The notes under the pieces were generated by a model, which did not search any database, was not told where the DNA came from, and saw only the letters and a program-made list of their open reading frames with translations. This document shows, one piece after another, positions 12,501 through 24,821 of a stretch of DNA of 64,000 bases. The translations under genes were made by a program, and so were the position numbers. Position 1 is the stretch's first letter. Each line of letters begins with the position of its first letter. Location: NCBI RefSeq assembly GCF_040581485.1, contig NC_090132.1, positions 27,415,911-27,479,910 on the forward strand, read 5' to 3'. The DNA comes from Linepithema humile. Its lineage: Eukaryota; Arthropoda; Insecta; Hymenoptera; Formicidae.

Positions 12501-13477
12501 AGATCACATTTAATACACTACAATAAGATCGTATTTCATTCGCGTTAAAATACAGCTCATTTGTCGATTGTGTAGTAAGCTTATTACTCACGTATTCTGC
12601 AGTCACTCGCAATATTTGATACCTCTAATTTCACTGCTTCTGAATTTTCGGTTTTTTATTTGTTCCTGTTACACGTGATGGGCTTCTGTAATGTAGAACA
12701 GTGATAACCAAACTTTTTTAATGACGGTCAACAAATCTGCTCGAAAGTTTGTATGGCGTATCATGTAACATCAACATTTTTCAAGCAAGTTGCGAAATCT
12801 TGGCAATATCGAGCGTACGTTTGATAACATCACACGTAACTCGAGAATACAATGAATATTTTATATTGGAACGACCTGAACGGCTAGTATTGAACCAATT
12901 ATTATAAATTCACGTTTGATTAAAAATAAATTTGACATAAATATAATGAGAGATTAATGAATACCTTTGATCAATCATTTTAGTTTAAATTTTAGATTTT
13001 AATTCGGAATCTTGAATTCAGATACATTTCGAATGGAATTGGACCTCATGAAAATTGGATTTAATTGCTCTCGGAGTGATTCAAACCGTTCCAATCGAAA
13101 ACGTTATTAGAACTCTACTGAATTAAATTTTTCGCTTTGCTTTTCATTTCTTTTCACTTTTTTTTGCAATGGCATATTTCGTACACGCTAATGCATTAAA
13201 TTACATGTCCAACGAACAAGGTAACAAAAATGTAAAATAAAAATCGGCATACACATGGTGATTCACAGTTGATTTTACACAGAACATGGCACTTTATTGA
13301 TTTTATTCGAAATGTATTGCATAACTTTTCTAGTAATTTCTTTCCAATGCTGTTGCAGCATCGCATATTTTCCAAATCTTTCCATTTTATGTCATAATCG
13401 TTAAATATTCATAGACATTCGTAACAGTTAGAATTTGAATGTCATACATAGTTAATATTAGCGAGATTATTGCTTAC
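9518..13477. other. Start of the proposed 37.8-kb intron, no gene seen
   Basis: This is A+T-rich sequence with short open frames only. CG-richer patches lie at 10790-11060 and 12240-12320. Three GA/GTGACAT-type short repeats occur at 12264-12302. No splice-site pair enclosing an open frame stands out. Confidence 0.6.
12094..12135. repeat. Inverted repeat / hairpin, 15-bp arms with two mismatches
   Basis: CATAATGTTAGCTAT at 12094-12108 pairs with ATATCCAACATTATG at 12121-12135, with 13 of 15 positions complementary and a 12-nt loop. The stem is too short for a typical animal microRNA precursor, and flanking sequence does not extend it. It may be a decayed terminal repeat or chance. Confidence 0.6.
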
Positions 13478-13720
13478 CGGGTTTGTGTCTCCTCGGTAGC
13501 GTATCATCGATTATAGCCGGTTGTTCGGAGAGCCTCGTTCCGAGGACGTTTCGCGGAAGTTACGCAGTAAGAGCCTTCGGATCGATCTCCCCGTCGCGCG
13601 TTTACACACTTATCGTAGCGTGGAAAATGAGCTGTTAGTGTCCTGTTAAAGCTATTAATGGTGTTCCGTGCCATACGTCGTGCTGTATACATATTGCGCA
13701 ATGGCATTATCCGAAGGTAA
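13478..13720 (-). other. Weak candidate minus-strand exon ending at a GTAAGC donor
   Basis: Read on the minus strand, this CG-rich block ends CCCG followed by GTAAGCA, a strong donor (last exon base 13478), beside A+T-rich DNA on both sides. It contains an open frame of 67 codons with no recognised motif. There is no matching acceptor or partner exon that I can defend. It could equally be a regulatory island with a chance donor. Confidence 0.12.
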
Positions 13721-16508
13721 CATTAACTATTACTGTCTCTGATCTCACACTACATTTATTACTGTGATCGTAGCAATAAATTTTAATTCTCTTAATCAAT
13801 ATCTTTTTAGACATTCTGTATTAGTCAATTTTTCAATAAACGTGCAGTCAAAAAAGTATCTTAATATTTATGAAATATAAATATAATATGTAAATACGCG
13901 AATGTATTTATCTCGTCAGATATTAAAAATTGGAGTTCTCTTGACATTTTTATTGAAAGTGAATTCTAGCGTAAATTAACATATTGTATTTTTTTTTTCT
14001 TTTTTTTTTGCGATCTTCGATATTTTCGAAGCGGCGCCTCGGACATGTCTCGAATCGGACGCACGGCAAAGGTTATTTAACATGGCGTAATAATAATAAA
14101 AAGCGGGCGGCCGCGGGGTGTGATAGCATGCAACAAAATAGCAGTTATATATCAAGTGTAAGCGTTTACGCGCAAAGAAATCAGATAGGAGCGGGCGGAA
14201 CCGCGAGGCCAAGTGTTAACAAAAAGAACGGAAGCGGATCCTAACGACCGCGGTGCGCGCCACCATTAATCACAAGTAACAAACGTTTTAACTCTCTTTC
14301 GTCCGTGCACTAAATCCTCGGGGAAGAAGCGAGCGCACGCTTGTTGTATTTTTCCTCCTGCGCCATACGCCTCTTATATCTGATGCTTTCGGATATGTTC
14401 CCATTGTAAAACCGACGTCCGTAGGCAAGAGCTTGATGGGGCTTGCGCCGATCATAATATTGAATAATTTATAACGTGACGTATTTCAGACGGGTACATG
14501 TATCTTCGATGAAAATTTATGTAAAAGAATATTAGAAAGAATATTGTAATGTTAACCGAGTTCTAACCAAAGCGTGAACTGAAACCACGACCCTCTTTAT
14601 GCAGCGGTTCAAAGTTATCTCCGTCATCAAGGAAAGACTGTGAATGGTGATTCGTTGGCCCGGGCCAAACGGCGTCAATGAAGCGACGCCACGAAAGATA
14701 TACACATATGTGTAATAATATACACGTATTAGTTTATTTAGTAGAAAATATATTTTTGGCGTCGTATTTTGTATAAATCGTCTCTCAGACGCGATAACGT
14801 GTCGTAAAATTATTACACAAATCAGAAATAATTTTTTTTTTTAATCTTTCAGCCGCGAACGACCTTTGTCGGTAAATATTATTTATTTAGAATTTGTATA
14901 GGATATATATATGGTTGGTAGAATATAAAAAACAAATAACAAGAAAATACGAAAAGAATTCAAATTATATTTATCACTTATAGTTATTATGCGCGGATTA
15001 TCGCATTTGAACGCGGAATGTCACTCGCGGCTGAATGATTAAAGTGCCTGTTAGCTCAAGTGAATTATTACGCAAACATAATATTAACTTTAAAATTTGT
15101 TTACGTCCAGACAAGACGATTTGTTGGATCGCAATTTTACGAAAAGAGATATATTACCGTCTGTTAATTTTAGGACAATAATTTCGATAATGGCGTTGCG
15201 TTAATTCAGGTTTGCAGCCAAATGTCGGCCGGAAGATATAGGACTAGTTGCGCTAACGTGAATTAGGGCTAACAGTGGTTAATTAAATTTTCCTTCTCTC
15301 TCTACACCATGGATAGGACTATGATGTAGGTAGGGATAGCGAATCATTATCCTGTAATTAGACCAAACTGTCGGTGCGGTTCGGCCGCAGTGATGCCTCG
15401 TATGCGTTTACATTCGTCTAAGCGCTATCATAACTACGAATTGTCATGCTTAACGTTAAATGCACGACCATCAAATACAGATCATCGGATTTGCAGAAGG
15501 CTTCGCAAGCTTTACTAATGAGACATTTGTGTAATTTAAAAATTAGTTTTGTTTAATTAATCAGCTAACGAGCTTACGCTCTGATGGTTTCGATGTTCGT
15601 AATAATTTTAATAACATAAAGTAAAATACAGTTTATCACACAATATTAATGTTTGCGTTGATACGTTTAAGAATTTTTTTTATCACTAATAAAATTACAT
15701 TGAGACCGATGATTTTACGGGTACTTAAAAATGGATTGACCTATTAAGTAACACGCAACTCTTGTATTAACGGACATAAAAAAAACGTCGCTGATATAAT
15801 AGCAAAGTTAATATTTTAATTATCTAATGAACTCGGTGTTCGCAAATGACCACTACATTATAGTATGCTCGCGAAGTAATTTCGCGTTTAGTTCTGGCCG
15901 CTACACGCTCTTTATTCGATAAGGCACCTTCTGAAATTAATATCGTATATCGGTCTGTCGTTTTGAGAACAGTTGCGCGTCTAATGAGAAATTAAATTAT
16001 CCAAGACACTTCATACGCTCGGCGATTAATTCCCGCGAGTAAAATTGATCGCAGCAATTTCGGAGAGAGATATTGCCGAGGGAGTGTGAAAAGCCATTTA
16101 TCGGGACAGGAATTCTTCCTGTCCGTCGTTCATTAATAATTAAATTATCGAATTTTTCTCGAAAGAATTTGCACGATGGCTACGAATGTCAAAGAGAAAA
16201 GATATTTCGCACTTTGTATCTTCTACGCGCTATATTTTGTAATTACGTAGATGACAAATAAATCAATACATTAATGTAATAATAAACACACTGATACCAA
16301 TTGAAAGCATAACAAGTATGTATGATATATTTTCTGAGATAGTCATTAAGCATCGAAGAATGTTACCTCGCTGTCAGAGCGTTTGCGAATTTGTTAAAAC
16401 GCCGCGTCATTGTTTACAGTTACGTTGAATTTCGGCGAAGTTGTTAGTGCGTTTTATCGCAACGCGAAGTTGCAATACGGTCTTTAAACGGAAATAACTC
16501 TTCTCAAG
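13721..16508. other. Intronic sequence, no gene seen
   Basis: Contains CG-rich patches at 14020-14360 and 15360-15440 within A+T-rich DNA. T-rich runs at 13988-14010 and 14831-14842 are simple sequence. Overlapping open frames near 13976-14244 lie opposite each other in the CG-rich patch and look like chance. No RNA gene is recognised. Confidence 0.6.
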
Positions 16509-16544
16509 TATAGCCGAGTAGTTGCACATTGCATCTCGGCTATA
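16509..16544. repeat. Perfect 10-bp inverted repeat (hairpin)
   Basis: TATAGCCGAG at 16509-16518 is the exact reverse complement of CTCGGCTATA at 16535-16544, with a 16-nt spacer. Pairing does not continue outward, so a microRNA precursor is unlikely. It could be a palindromic protein-binding site. Confidence 0.7.
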
Positions 16545-16756
16545 ATGACGAGCCACCAGTGGAGAGATAGTGGGAAATGGCGCGAGGAAAGGGGGATGGG
16601 AGGAAGGGGGTGCACACTTGCAGCCACATCCGAACAATTCGTAAATTACCCGGCAGTTACAGCACGTATAGATACCTTACCTTCTGGTATATACGATCGT
16701 GTATACACGTCGCGTGTAAGTACTCTTGCGCACAATATTACAACTACGCCGTTATG

Positions 16757-17222
16757 TATACAGGATGGCATGAGAAGTACATAAATAATATTTATAGGAA
16801 AAATTTATATACACGTTTTGCGAATTTAAGACTGACGTTTGCTTCACGAAAATATAAAGAAAAGCAACTCTTAGAAATACCGGTGAACGCACTCGGATTT
16901 TACTGCAGCTACAAGATTTGATATTCTAATGCATATGTATATATTTTTCGTATAGGAGAAACATTTTTGTTGATGTTGAAAAAATAATTATGTATGTAAT
17001 ATTTATAGCTATTTTATTGTGTGTGTGTGTCCAGAATTATTTGCACTTTATCGAATATTAATCGAAAATCGCTTGGCTTTCTAAATGTTAAATATCCAAA
17101 ATAATTCTCATAATATTACTTGTTTCCGTTTTTAAAATCCGTCTAAATTACGATTGAATGTTTAGCAAAAATGAGTTTGGAAATCTTTTTTTCATTGCAT
17201 ACTTTGTGCGACACCCTGTATA
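16757..17222. mobile_element. Degenerate MITE-like element with CAGGRTG termini
   Basis: The left end reads TATACAGGATGGCA and the right end ACACCCTGTATA, whose reverse complement is TATACAGGGTGT. The ends are therefore imperfect inverted repeats, 466 bp apart overall. TA lies at both outer edges, as expected for a TA-target DNA transposon. The interior has no transposase frame and is A+T-rich with a (GT)6 run. CACCCTGTATA-type ends are seen on many non-autonomous insect elements, to my knowledge. The match is only about 11-12 bp, so chance cannot be excluded without genome copies. Confidence 0.4.
17019..17030. repeat. (GT)6 microsatellite
   Basis: A short uninterrupted GT run inside the MITE-like element. 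Confidence 0.85.
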
Positions 17223-19899
17223 TGCACTACCACATGCATGTACAACGTGCACCGGCGTGGTCCAGCGCGGGAATCGCATAGATTACTGCATCTCGCCGCG
17301 AACCATTAGCCTGACCCCTTTCACATTCGATAACAACATGCGAGTTTGAACGCGCGTTATTGTGCGAAGATGGCCAACCTGAAAACGGTTAGGTGTAGTA
17401 TTGTGTAACATCTCTAGGTTTTCAATTAGTTTTTCCCGCATGTCGGCTCAATAAGCCACATCGGAAGTTCGCGGTTCGTTAGAGGATCGATAACAGTATT
17501 AATAACCGAGCGAGCTGTTCTGTTCTCAAGGCAATTTGTCGAATCTCTGTCTAGAAAGAATTATCTGTCTAGAATGGACGCGATAAAAAATATGCGTGTG
17601 ACATCTTGATGTCAAATTTTGAAAGAAAATGTTTCTTTTGGAAATGCATTTGCATAAACGTGCGAAGCGAATTTTTGTTCTAAGTTTTTACGTATTTAAT
17701 TACGTTATGTATTCTATAATTTTAATAATCGTTCTCGACGGATTCAACTGTTTTACACGCTGTGCACTTTTGATTAGGAGTCTTAAAATATGTCTTTTAT
17801 GCCAAGAACAATCGTATAAGATTGCATAATGAAATACAGCATAAACATTTCGTCTTACGTTGAAAGCATTAGCATAAATCGTATATAAAGTTAGCTGTTC
17901 TACCACGAACTCCTTGACTTAATGTTCTCACGATCGATGATAGCATAATTGCTTCCGATAACATGATTACGTATCTGGAATATGGGAACAAGAATATCAT
18001 CTCAAATATTTTCCAACTGTTACCGCGACGGCATTTGAATACAAAAATAAGTAATTTTATACCATTCATGCAATAGCTCTCCGTTACTTTTCCATTGCTT
18101 CTTGTTACATCTTTAGAAAGAGGTATAATAAGATGAGAAAAAATTCAGAAAGAGGGTCAGTCGGATATCGCCGATTTTCTATTATGCAGTCGGACGGCCG
18201 GCTTGAGAACCTCTGCTTTTCCAAGCATGTTTCCATAAACCCGTATGTAACGTGGATACTGTATACACGAGTCAGCTGTTTAACCACGGAGGATCTGTGC
18301 ACCCGAGGGTCGAGGCAATTCGCTCGTAATAACGGAAGTGACGCCGGGTCGACGTCGGTTAATCGGATGTCGTTGCGAGAGCTCGCCATTGCTACAATGA
18401 TAATGCCGATATGTTGCAGAAAAAGCCGATGCTAAAGATTCACCGTCGCGATTAGTCTTAGATTAATTTTAGAGTATCTACGATAAGAAAAGTGCATTAA
18501 CCTATCGCGACTAGCAAACATAGAGGCGGATCAGTAAAATAATATGTGACTGTTATATAACAAAAAATTTCCATTTATGTTTATATAAATGTTGCATTGA
18601 TCTTATTTTTTCGGAAAAAGTTGCTTGAACTCCGACGTTGATGTTTTTCAAATAACAATAGTATATTACTATTCGAGATTCCAATTATTAAATTCCATTT
18701 TACCACATTTTTATTAAATCTTGTCCGTCGCGTTGTTGCTCTTCCAATTTTTTATTGACTGCGTGTTCGCAAATATTTTATATTATAAATGTAAGAATAT
18801 TTTATATTTTTATTCATTTTTTTAAAAAGCATTTTTTTTTATGAGAACTAAAATAATAGGAATTGTTCTTGTGAAATGTCTGTCATTTGAAAATAGTGTA
18901 AATCAATGTTAACAACTTATTTTTATGACATTGTGATAAATGCAAACAGGTAATAACAATTTTACGCTGGACGTAAAAACTTTTAATCTATTTTTTTATT
19001 AAAACAAAGTTTAAAAAAAGTATTCTGAAAGTAGTAAGCGGTAGTTTATACTACCGATGTAAAGATTATCAGCATTCCAAAGTTTACTTGACGTTAAATT
19101 ATATTTAGAATTAGCGAGATTACGGATAAACAGATTACAAAGAAAAGATTGAATTGTCGATAACGCAAAGTGGTATTAACGTCTGCCGTGAATAGCAGAA
19201 AAATGTAACAAGTATAACAGCAATTGGCCTCATTATCGATCGCAGCGATTTCAACTGTATATTTTTCACGTTTTTAATATAGGTCAGCCCATAGTTTTGT
19301 CGATCATATTTTTCTCCACGTCCGATAAAAATAAATCGAAACGTCAGTGTGATTTGCAATATTAATAACAATTTTTTATAATCGATGATATTTTAATAGA
19401 TGTGATGGATTCAATAACGCCGTGATAAAATCGGAGCTATTACCTGGCTATGATTCGGTAATTATATTCTATCGATTTACGTGGTAGGTAATTGATTAAT
19501 GAGGCAATTATTATATATTCTTGATGCAATAACCCGCGGTCATTAGAATTTAATAATACATCTAGATTATAGATAGATAGTTGACTCGATAATTGCTTTT
19601 TGAACGGTCAGCGATTATGATTTATTCATTTAGCTTATTTAAAGTATGAAGGAAAAAAAAGAAATGCTTTTGTGCACAACGATATAATATCGAGTTTTTT
19701 TCCATTTTTACGCTATTTATATCATTAATATTTGCAGATAGGAAATGAAAAAAACCGAATACAACAGAATAAAAATACGATTTATATTTGGAGCAAGTAA
19801 AATCGCCCCATATTATACACGGCGTAGTACATTAAACATCGTTATCGCCGAGTCGTATTATCATGCTCAACAGCTATTATTGAACGAAAGCGAATCACC
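17223..19899. other. Intronic sequence, no gene seen
   Basis: CG-rich patches occur at 17220-17300 and 18140-18400; 18530-19130 is strongly A+T-rich. Opposing open frames of 94-100 codons at 18105-18435 overlap almost fully and show no domain, so neither is supported. No RNA gene or transposon is recognised. Confidence 0.6.
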
Positions 19900-20420
19900 T
19901 CTCGCCCGTACAGTCGCGCGGATTACGCCGCGTAATGCCGCGCCGGCTTTCCACTCGGACCCAAATCGTCAGGGAGACGGTGGGAAAGCGTGGGAGGGAC
20001 CGTGTCGCTACGATGTGGACGATTTGTCGCGTTTAATTGCCCGCTCGTCCGGATAATTAATTGCCGTGAGGCCTTGGGGCGGTGCACTGCAATTAGTCGC
20101 GACGACGGTATCTGGAATATCATGGTCCTTGCGCGAAGAAAGATCCTCCTTTCCCTCAACGAGGCGACATTTCGCCTCTGAGAAGCGCTCCGCAGGTGGC
20201 CCCTCGACTACGGTCGCGAGCTGCTGTCCTTCAGGTGCGACGCAGCGATTAATTTCACCTGCGGACCGCGGCGGTCTCTCGGAAATTGAATTGGCTTATC
20301 AGCGACGCGATGAATCAACTGCATTATTCGGCCGAGGCGTTATACAATGCGCAGCCCCTGCGATACGCTCTACGGAACTAAATGCGTCGCGAGATTTTTT
20401 TTTTTTCGCGTGAAGAAGCG
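19900..20420. promoter_or_regulatory. G+C- and CpG-rich island, candidate enhancer or internal promoter
   Basis: A sharp compositional island in A+T-rich intron, with dense CG dinucleotides and a mirror-like GCGGACCGCGGCGG core near 20260. TAATTA-type homeodomain cores sit inside it near 20055. Five overlapping open frames on both strands (78-115 codons) have no domain and follow from the low stop density of G+C-rich DNA. A regulatory role is inferred from composition alone. Confidence 0.3.
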
Positions 20421-23400
20421 TTCGATATTGTCCGATTCGTTCTCGACGAGTAAATGAAAAACGACGAGGAAAAAAAAATGTAACGGAATAATTGGAAGTG
20501 GAATGGAACTCATTCGCGATGATAGGCTGTTTTTTAAACGTTATGTAATAGTAAATAACTTCCATTCTTTCCACTGATCAGATTCTTTTCGGGCGCTTCT
20601 TTTACAACAACGGAATTTCGTGTATTGAAAAATTCGAAAGTGCCGACTATGCGCTAAAGCTTCTTTATTTTTCCAATCGCGGGGAGGGAGAGACGGCGTT
20701 TCGTTCTGTTTTTTAAAGAAATTGTTTCATACGAGTATGCTTTTCTACCATGAGAGCACGGTATTCGGCGATTTGTGTTGCTGTAAATATACGCGCGTCT
20801 ATTCGCTTTCCAATTTACAGTTTATCGACAACGGTCAGACTTTGCACGTCGAAAGACGGAAACTTTTCAGACGGGAAACTTTCTTGTAGTCTACACAATC
20901 CGAACAATTAAACTAGAAAAGTCCGTTCGGAGAGATGCAACATTCTGTTTTGAATTCTACATTGATACAACTCGAAGTAAACCGTCTAATTTTATTTGTC
21001 AAGAATCTAACGAGCGAATCGAGTTTCCGTTTTCTCTCGTATCGTCAGATATCGCATACGCGCGATTCAGAACACATTTGCGATAGTAGTCTCGTCTAAT
21101 TTTTGTCATCGACATTTACTCTGCTCTCGATTTTTCGAATTAAGGACACGTAGGCGTGCTCATGAACATCCGTTTTGCGAGTGATTCGATTATCGATGAA
21201 GGAAAGCGTTTCGTCGGCTCCATTAAAACGCGGGCCGACATTGAGGAGAGGAAAAAGGGGATCGATTAAGGAGTTTCGTGGCGCATCCGGCCTGAAAGCT
21301 TTGTACTTTCCGCGATAAATCCTCGTGGCGGTAGATATTGCGTTATCTTCCTCGTGCCCGGAAGGGACGGCAGATCTATTTTTAAAACGGCGTCCTCTAG
21401 AATACGTAATCTCAGTTAGGAGGTAGGGAAATGGAAATTGTTAAGTACGGCCGATCAGAATAATCCGCTGTTATACATTTCTCTTTATTATGCATCGTTC
21501 TGCAATGTGTTTTTTTTTTTTCTGCTAGTTGTGCCCTTCACCACGCCACAAAGAAAATTGTTTAGGAAAGTTCTTGACGTTTGGGTCGCGATACTGAAAC
21601 AAGATAATGGCGGTTCAAATAGTTACGCGTAATGAGGAAAGTTTCGCGGCGCATCTTCGAGCACGGCGAATTTTGCTAGATTATCGGCGATGCCGAAGTT
21701 AAAAAGTAAGCAACGGGGAAAGGAGAGAGAGAAAATATGTTGTTAAGTTATTCCGCGAAATATTTATACGTGCTCAGGACGATCTTGAAATATTAGTTTG
21801 TGTTATGCTATTGGTGCGCACCTGTGCTTTAATGTTATTAAAATTAATTTGGTTAAATGACGAAACTTGTTCCAAAAAATTTGTATAAACCATCTTTGAT
21901 GATGATTTACGTGTAAGTGTTTTAATCTGTCAAAACATTACGCATTGTCGGAATAGAATTGTTTGCGCCTACGTTAAATTGTGTTGTCATAGAACTGCAT
22001 TGCGATTTGAATTGCTTTCACGCTGCACCGAGCAGCGTACAACTTGCAATTTACTACTTTAGGTTTCTATCAGATGACCTCTCCCGTTCTCGTGACGAGA
22101 CGGAAGCGCTGTATCACGCAGTTGTTCTATTTTTTTTTTTGCTACCGAAAACTGCGATACAGTTATAAATAATAACCAGAATAAATGTTCTTGCTTTTTT
22201 TTCATATCCGGATATGGAATGTCAATAAAAAAAGAAGTAAAAACTGTAACAGTAAACGTTACAACGCGTATAATAAACGGTTATAGTCGTTTAAATAAGA
22301 ATTTTTTGTTAATTAACTTTTAATATACGTATGTGTTTAGCAAAGATTTCTATTTATTGCATCTGTATTTATATTATGATAGTAAAATAGCTTTTTTATT
22401 TATCTTATAAAATTTATAGAAATATTTTTGTTAATATGAATCTCTCTTTATGTTTATTAATAACAATCATCTTTAAATTTGACTAACAATTGCCGCTTTC
22501 TTGCGATGCTGGTGTCTTCGTTTTCTCAATCTCATTGCTTTTGTTTCTTCTTGTATAGCAATGTCCGCACATTAATACAATGCATCCTTTGCATAACAGA
22601 CTTACTCACGCTACCGTCACATTAATATTACAATGCGCACTTTGCATAAATACAATATGCGTTTTACATTAATAAAATGCGCGTGTGTATAATATGATTT
22701 GCTCGTATGCAATACTAAAATGCAATATCATACGTGTCGTGCGATTGCATCGCACTTTACACCGCAACTTCTTCTATAATTCGAAATGTCCTTCGACCTA
22801 GACCTTGACACGACCATTTTTATTCGATTGGCAGCTCATTACATAACCTATATACACGTACAGCATAATAAGATAACGATAGTAATGAATCAATCGACTG
22901 CTGAACAGGTGCTTTGATATCGACTTGGAGCAACAGAAACTTTGCAATCATAATATCGGCGACGTTATCACAATGCTCAATAAATGAATCGATTGTGCAA
23001 TCGCGCGATGCTGTTATATACCTCGCACAATCGAAACAATTTCGTCCGTCGCATATCCGCGCGTGGGGTACGAATGCTTACGTCGGTACTTCGATAAACG
23101 TGACGAGCGAGCTTAAGCAAACGTAGCCTTTTCGGGATTAAGTAATCCATTGTGCTCGATACAAACTTCAGGTTGAAGGTCCGCCGATCCGATTCATCGA
23201 TCGGTGAGGGAAACAAAAATGTATTCATAGGATGCTTGCCAGGAATATCAATGTGGAATTTCACCGACCGCCACGGACGAGGGAGTCAGCCGATAATGTG
23301 CTTCGCGAGCGAATTGTTTCTTCTAAGGAGATCAAGTTCGAAATTTCTTTTGGCACGAAAGATCGTAAATAGAAATATCCTCATTGGTGTGTATTAGTAT

Positions 23401-24786
23401 ATGTGGCGCAAATGAATGTGAGCAAAGTATCGTGCAGTGACGTATTTTCTCAAGTCTGGATCCTTTCAAGATTCTTTGCACAAACCCAGATCCGATACTT
23501 GCGAAACATTACGACTTTCACTAAAAAATATTCGATACTGAGTTTAATTGGCAACAAAATCTTTAAACTTATTTATTTTATCGTCTTTTTTATCAGTTTA
23601 AACGATAATGTCAAAACATTACTTATCTGAATGTCAATATGTTTTAATTTTTTAACGCTTATATAATTTGTTTCATCGGAGATGATATACAGACATATTA
23701 TTTTATGGAAAATTTACATTAAAATAATTTTTTTGTATTTACTTTTATTAATGATTACTTCTTTTAATGATATTATTAATTTTATGTTAATTTTTAACTA
23801 ATTTTACTAAATAATACGCAATATATTTTATTTATGCTTGAATTTATAACGATATTCTCACACAGCAACGATACCGCGTCTTCTTAACGCAGTATAATTA
23901 ATTATTTTACCAGCAGTTATGAGATTTTTAAAATATAAAAGTTTAAACAAGCAGTACTGTAGAATATTGCGAATAAAAGATGCTTATTGATTTAATTTGC
24001 AATTAACAATATTTAATAGTTTAAATTTGAATTTTATTTATTTTATGAGACAGCACAAATACATTGTACATTCGAACATGCATTTTTCAACAACGAAAAT
24101 AAAAACGCTATTTGCCATTTTGTTCGGCTTTAGTATAAATGTTGTTCGAAATATTTGCAAATAAATTGCTTTCTCTCTTTTTATCTAAAGTTATAAACTA
24201 TGCATTGTTTAAAACAAAATTATGCATTATGTCACTATTATTCAAATATGAAATCTCATGCGCGAAATCTGTTTCTACATCATTCTTCATTATTTTTGCA
24301 TATCAAACTGTTTTTAAATGAAAATTACCATTAATTCTGCCCAATATAACCGTATTGTTTTGACATTATTGGCGCGTTAAACCACATTAAAAATGTGTTG
24401 CGGCGAATTGTTTAAAAATTTTCCGCAGCATCGGCACGATCGGCGCATCGAAGCTATTGCCCGATTTATAGATAACAGTTATCAGCATGCGTTTAATTCT
24501 CTCTCCAAATATTTAGTGTTTACAGATATAATAGTACTACGTGCTTCGACGTTTCGCTTACATCACGTAAACAAACAAGAATCGCAATCCTCGTATGCAA
24601 TCTCATTCGCTGCAAAATGAGGCCATCTCGTTAAATGCATATTTATATGTGACTCGAGAATATTACGATATATAATTAATCGAAGAAAAGAATATTGGCA
24701 CTGATATTTTCTTAAAAAATAGTAGAACAGCTTTTATTTAAATGTTTGCAAGATAATTATAACTTTTATGAACAAATTAAAGTTAG

Positions 24787-24790
<4 letters not shown>
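20421..24790. other. Intronic sequence, no gene seen
   Basis: Moderately CG-rich at 20620-21420 and 22960-23340, strongly A+T-rich at 22170-22470 and 23520-24320. Open frames are 95 codons or fewer without recognised motifs. A diverged tandem repeat at 22568-22693 is listed separately. Confidence 0.6.
22568..22693. repeat. Diverged tandem repeat, about three units of 47-50 bp
   Basis: The block ACATTAATA, then AATGC, then a TTTGCATAA-like segment recurs from starts near 22568, 22618 and 22665. Units differ by substitutions and small gaps. The repeated TTTGCATAA contains an octamer-like half site, so a clustered binding element is possible, but simple duplication explains it equally well. Confidence 0.6.

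Positions 24791-24820
<30 letters not shown>
24791..24820. repeat. Homopolymer T30
   Basis: Thirty uninterrupted T. On the minus strand this is an A30 tract that could be the tail of a retroposed transcript lying at higher coordinates. No flanking target duplication or recognisable source gene was found, so a plain homopolymer is as likely. Confidence 0.95.

Positions 24821-24821
<1 letters not shown>

Noticed and set aside
14853..14871. 19-nt micro-exon between a strong T-tract/TTTCAG and GTAAAT
   Set aside because: Acceptor is good, but so short an exon with a weak donor is most likely chance; kept only as a note.
23417..23440. miR-87-like seed (GTGAGCAAAGT)
   Set aside because: Only the first 11 bases agree and there is no complementary arm within 80 bp.
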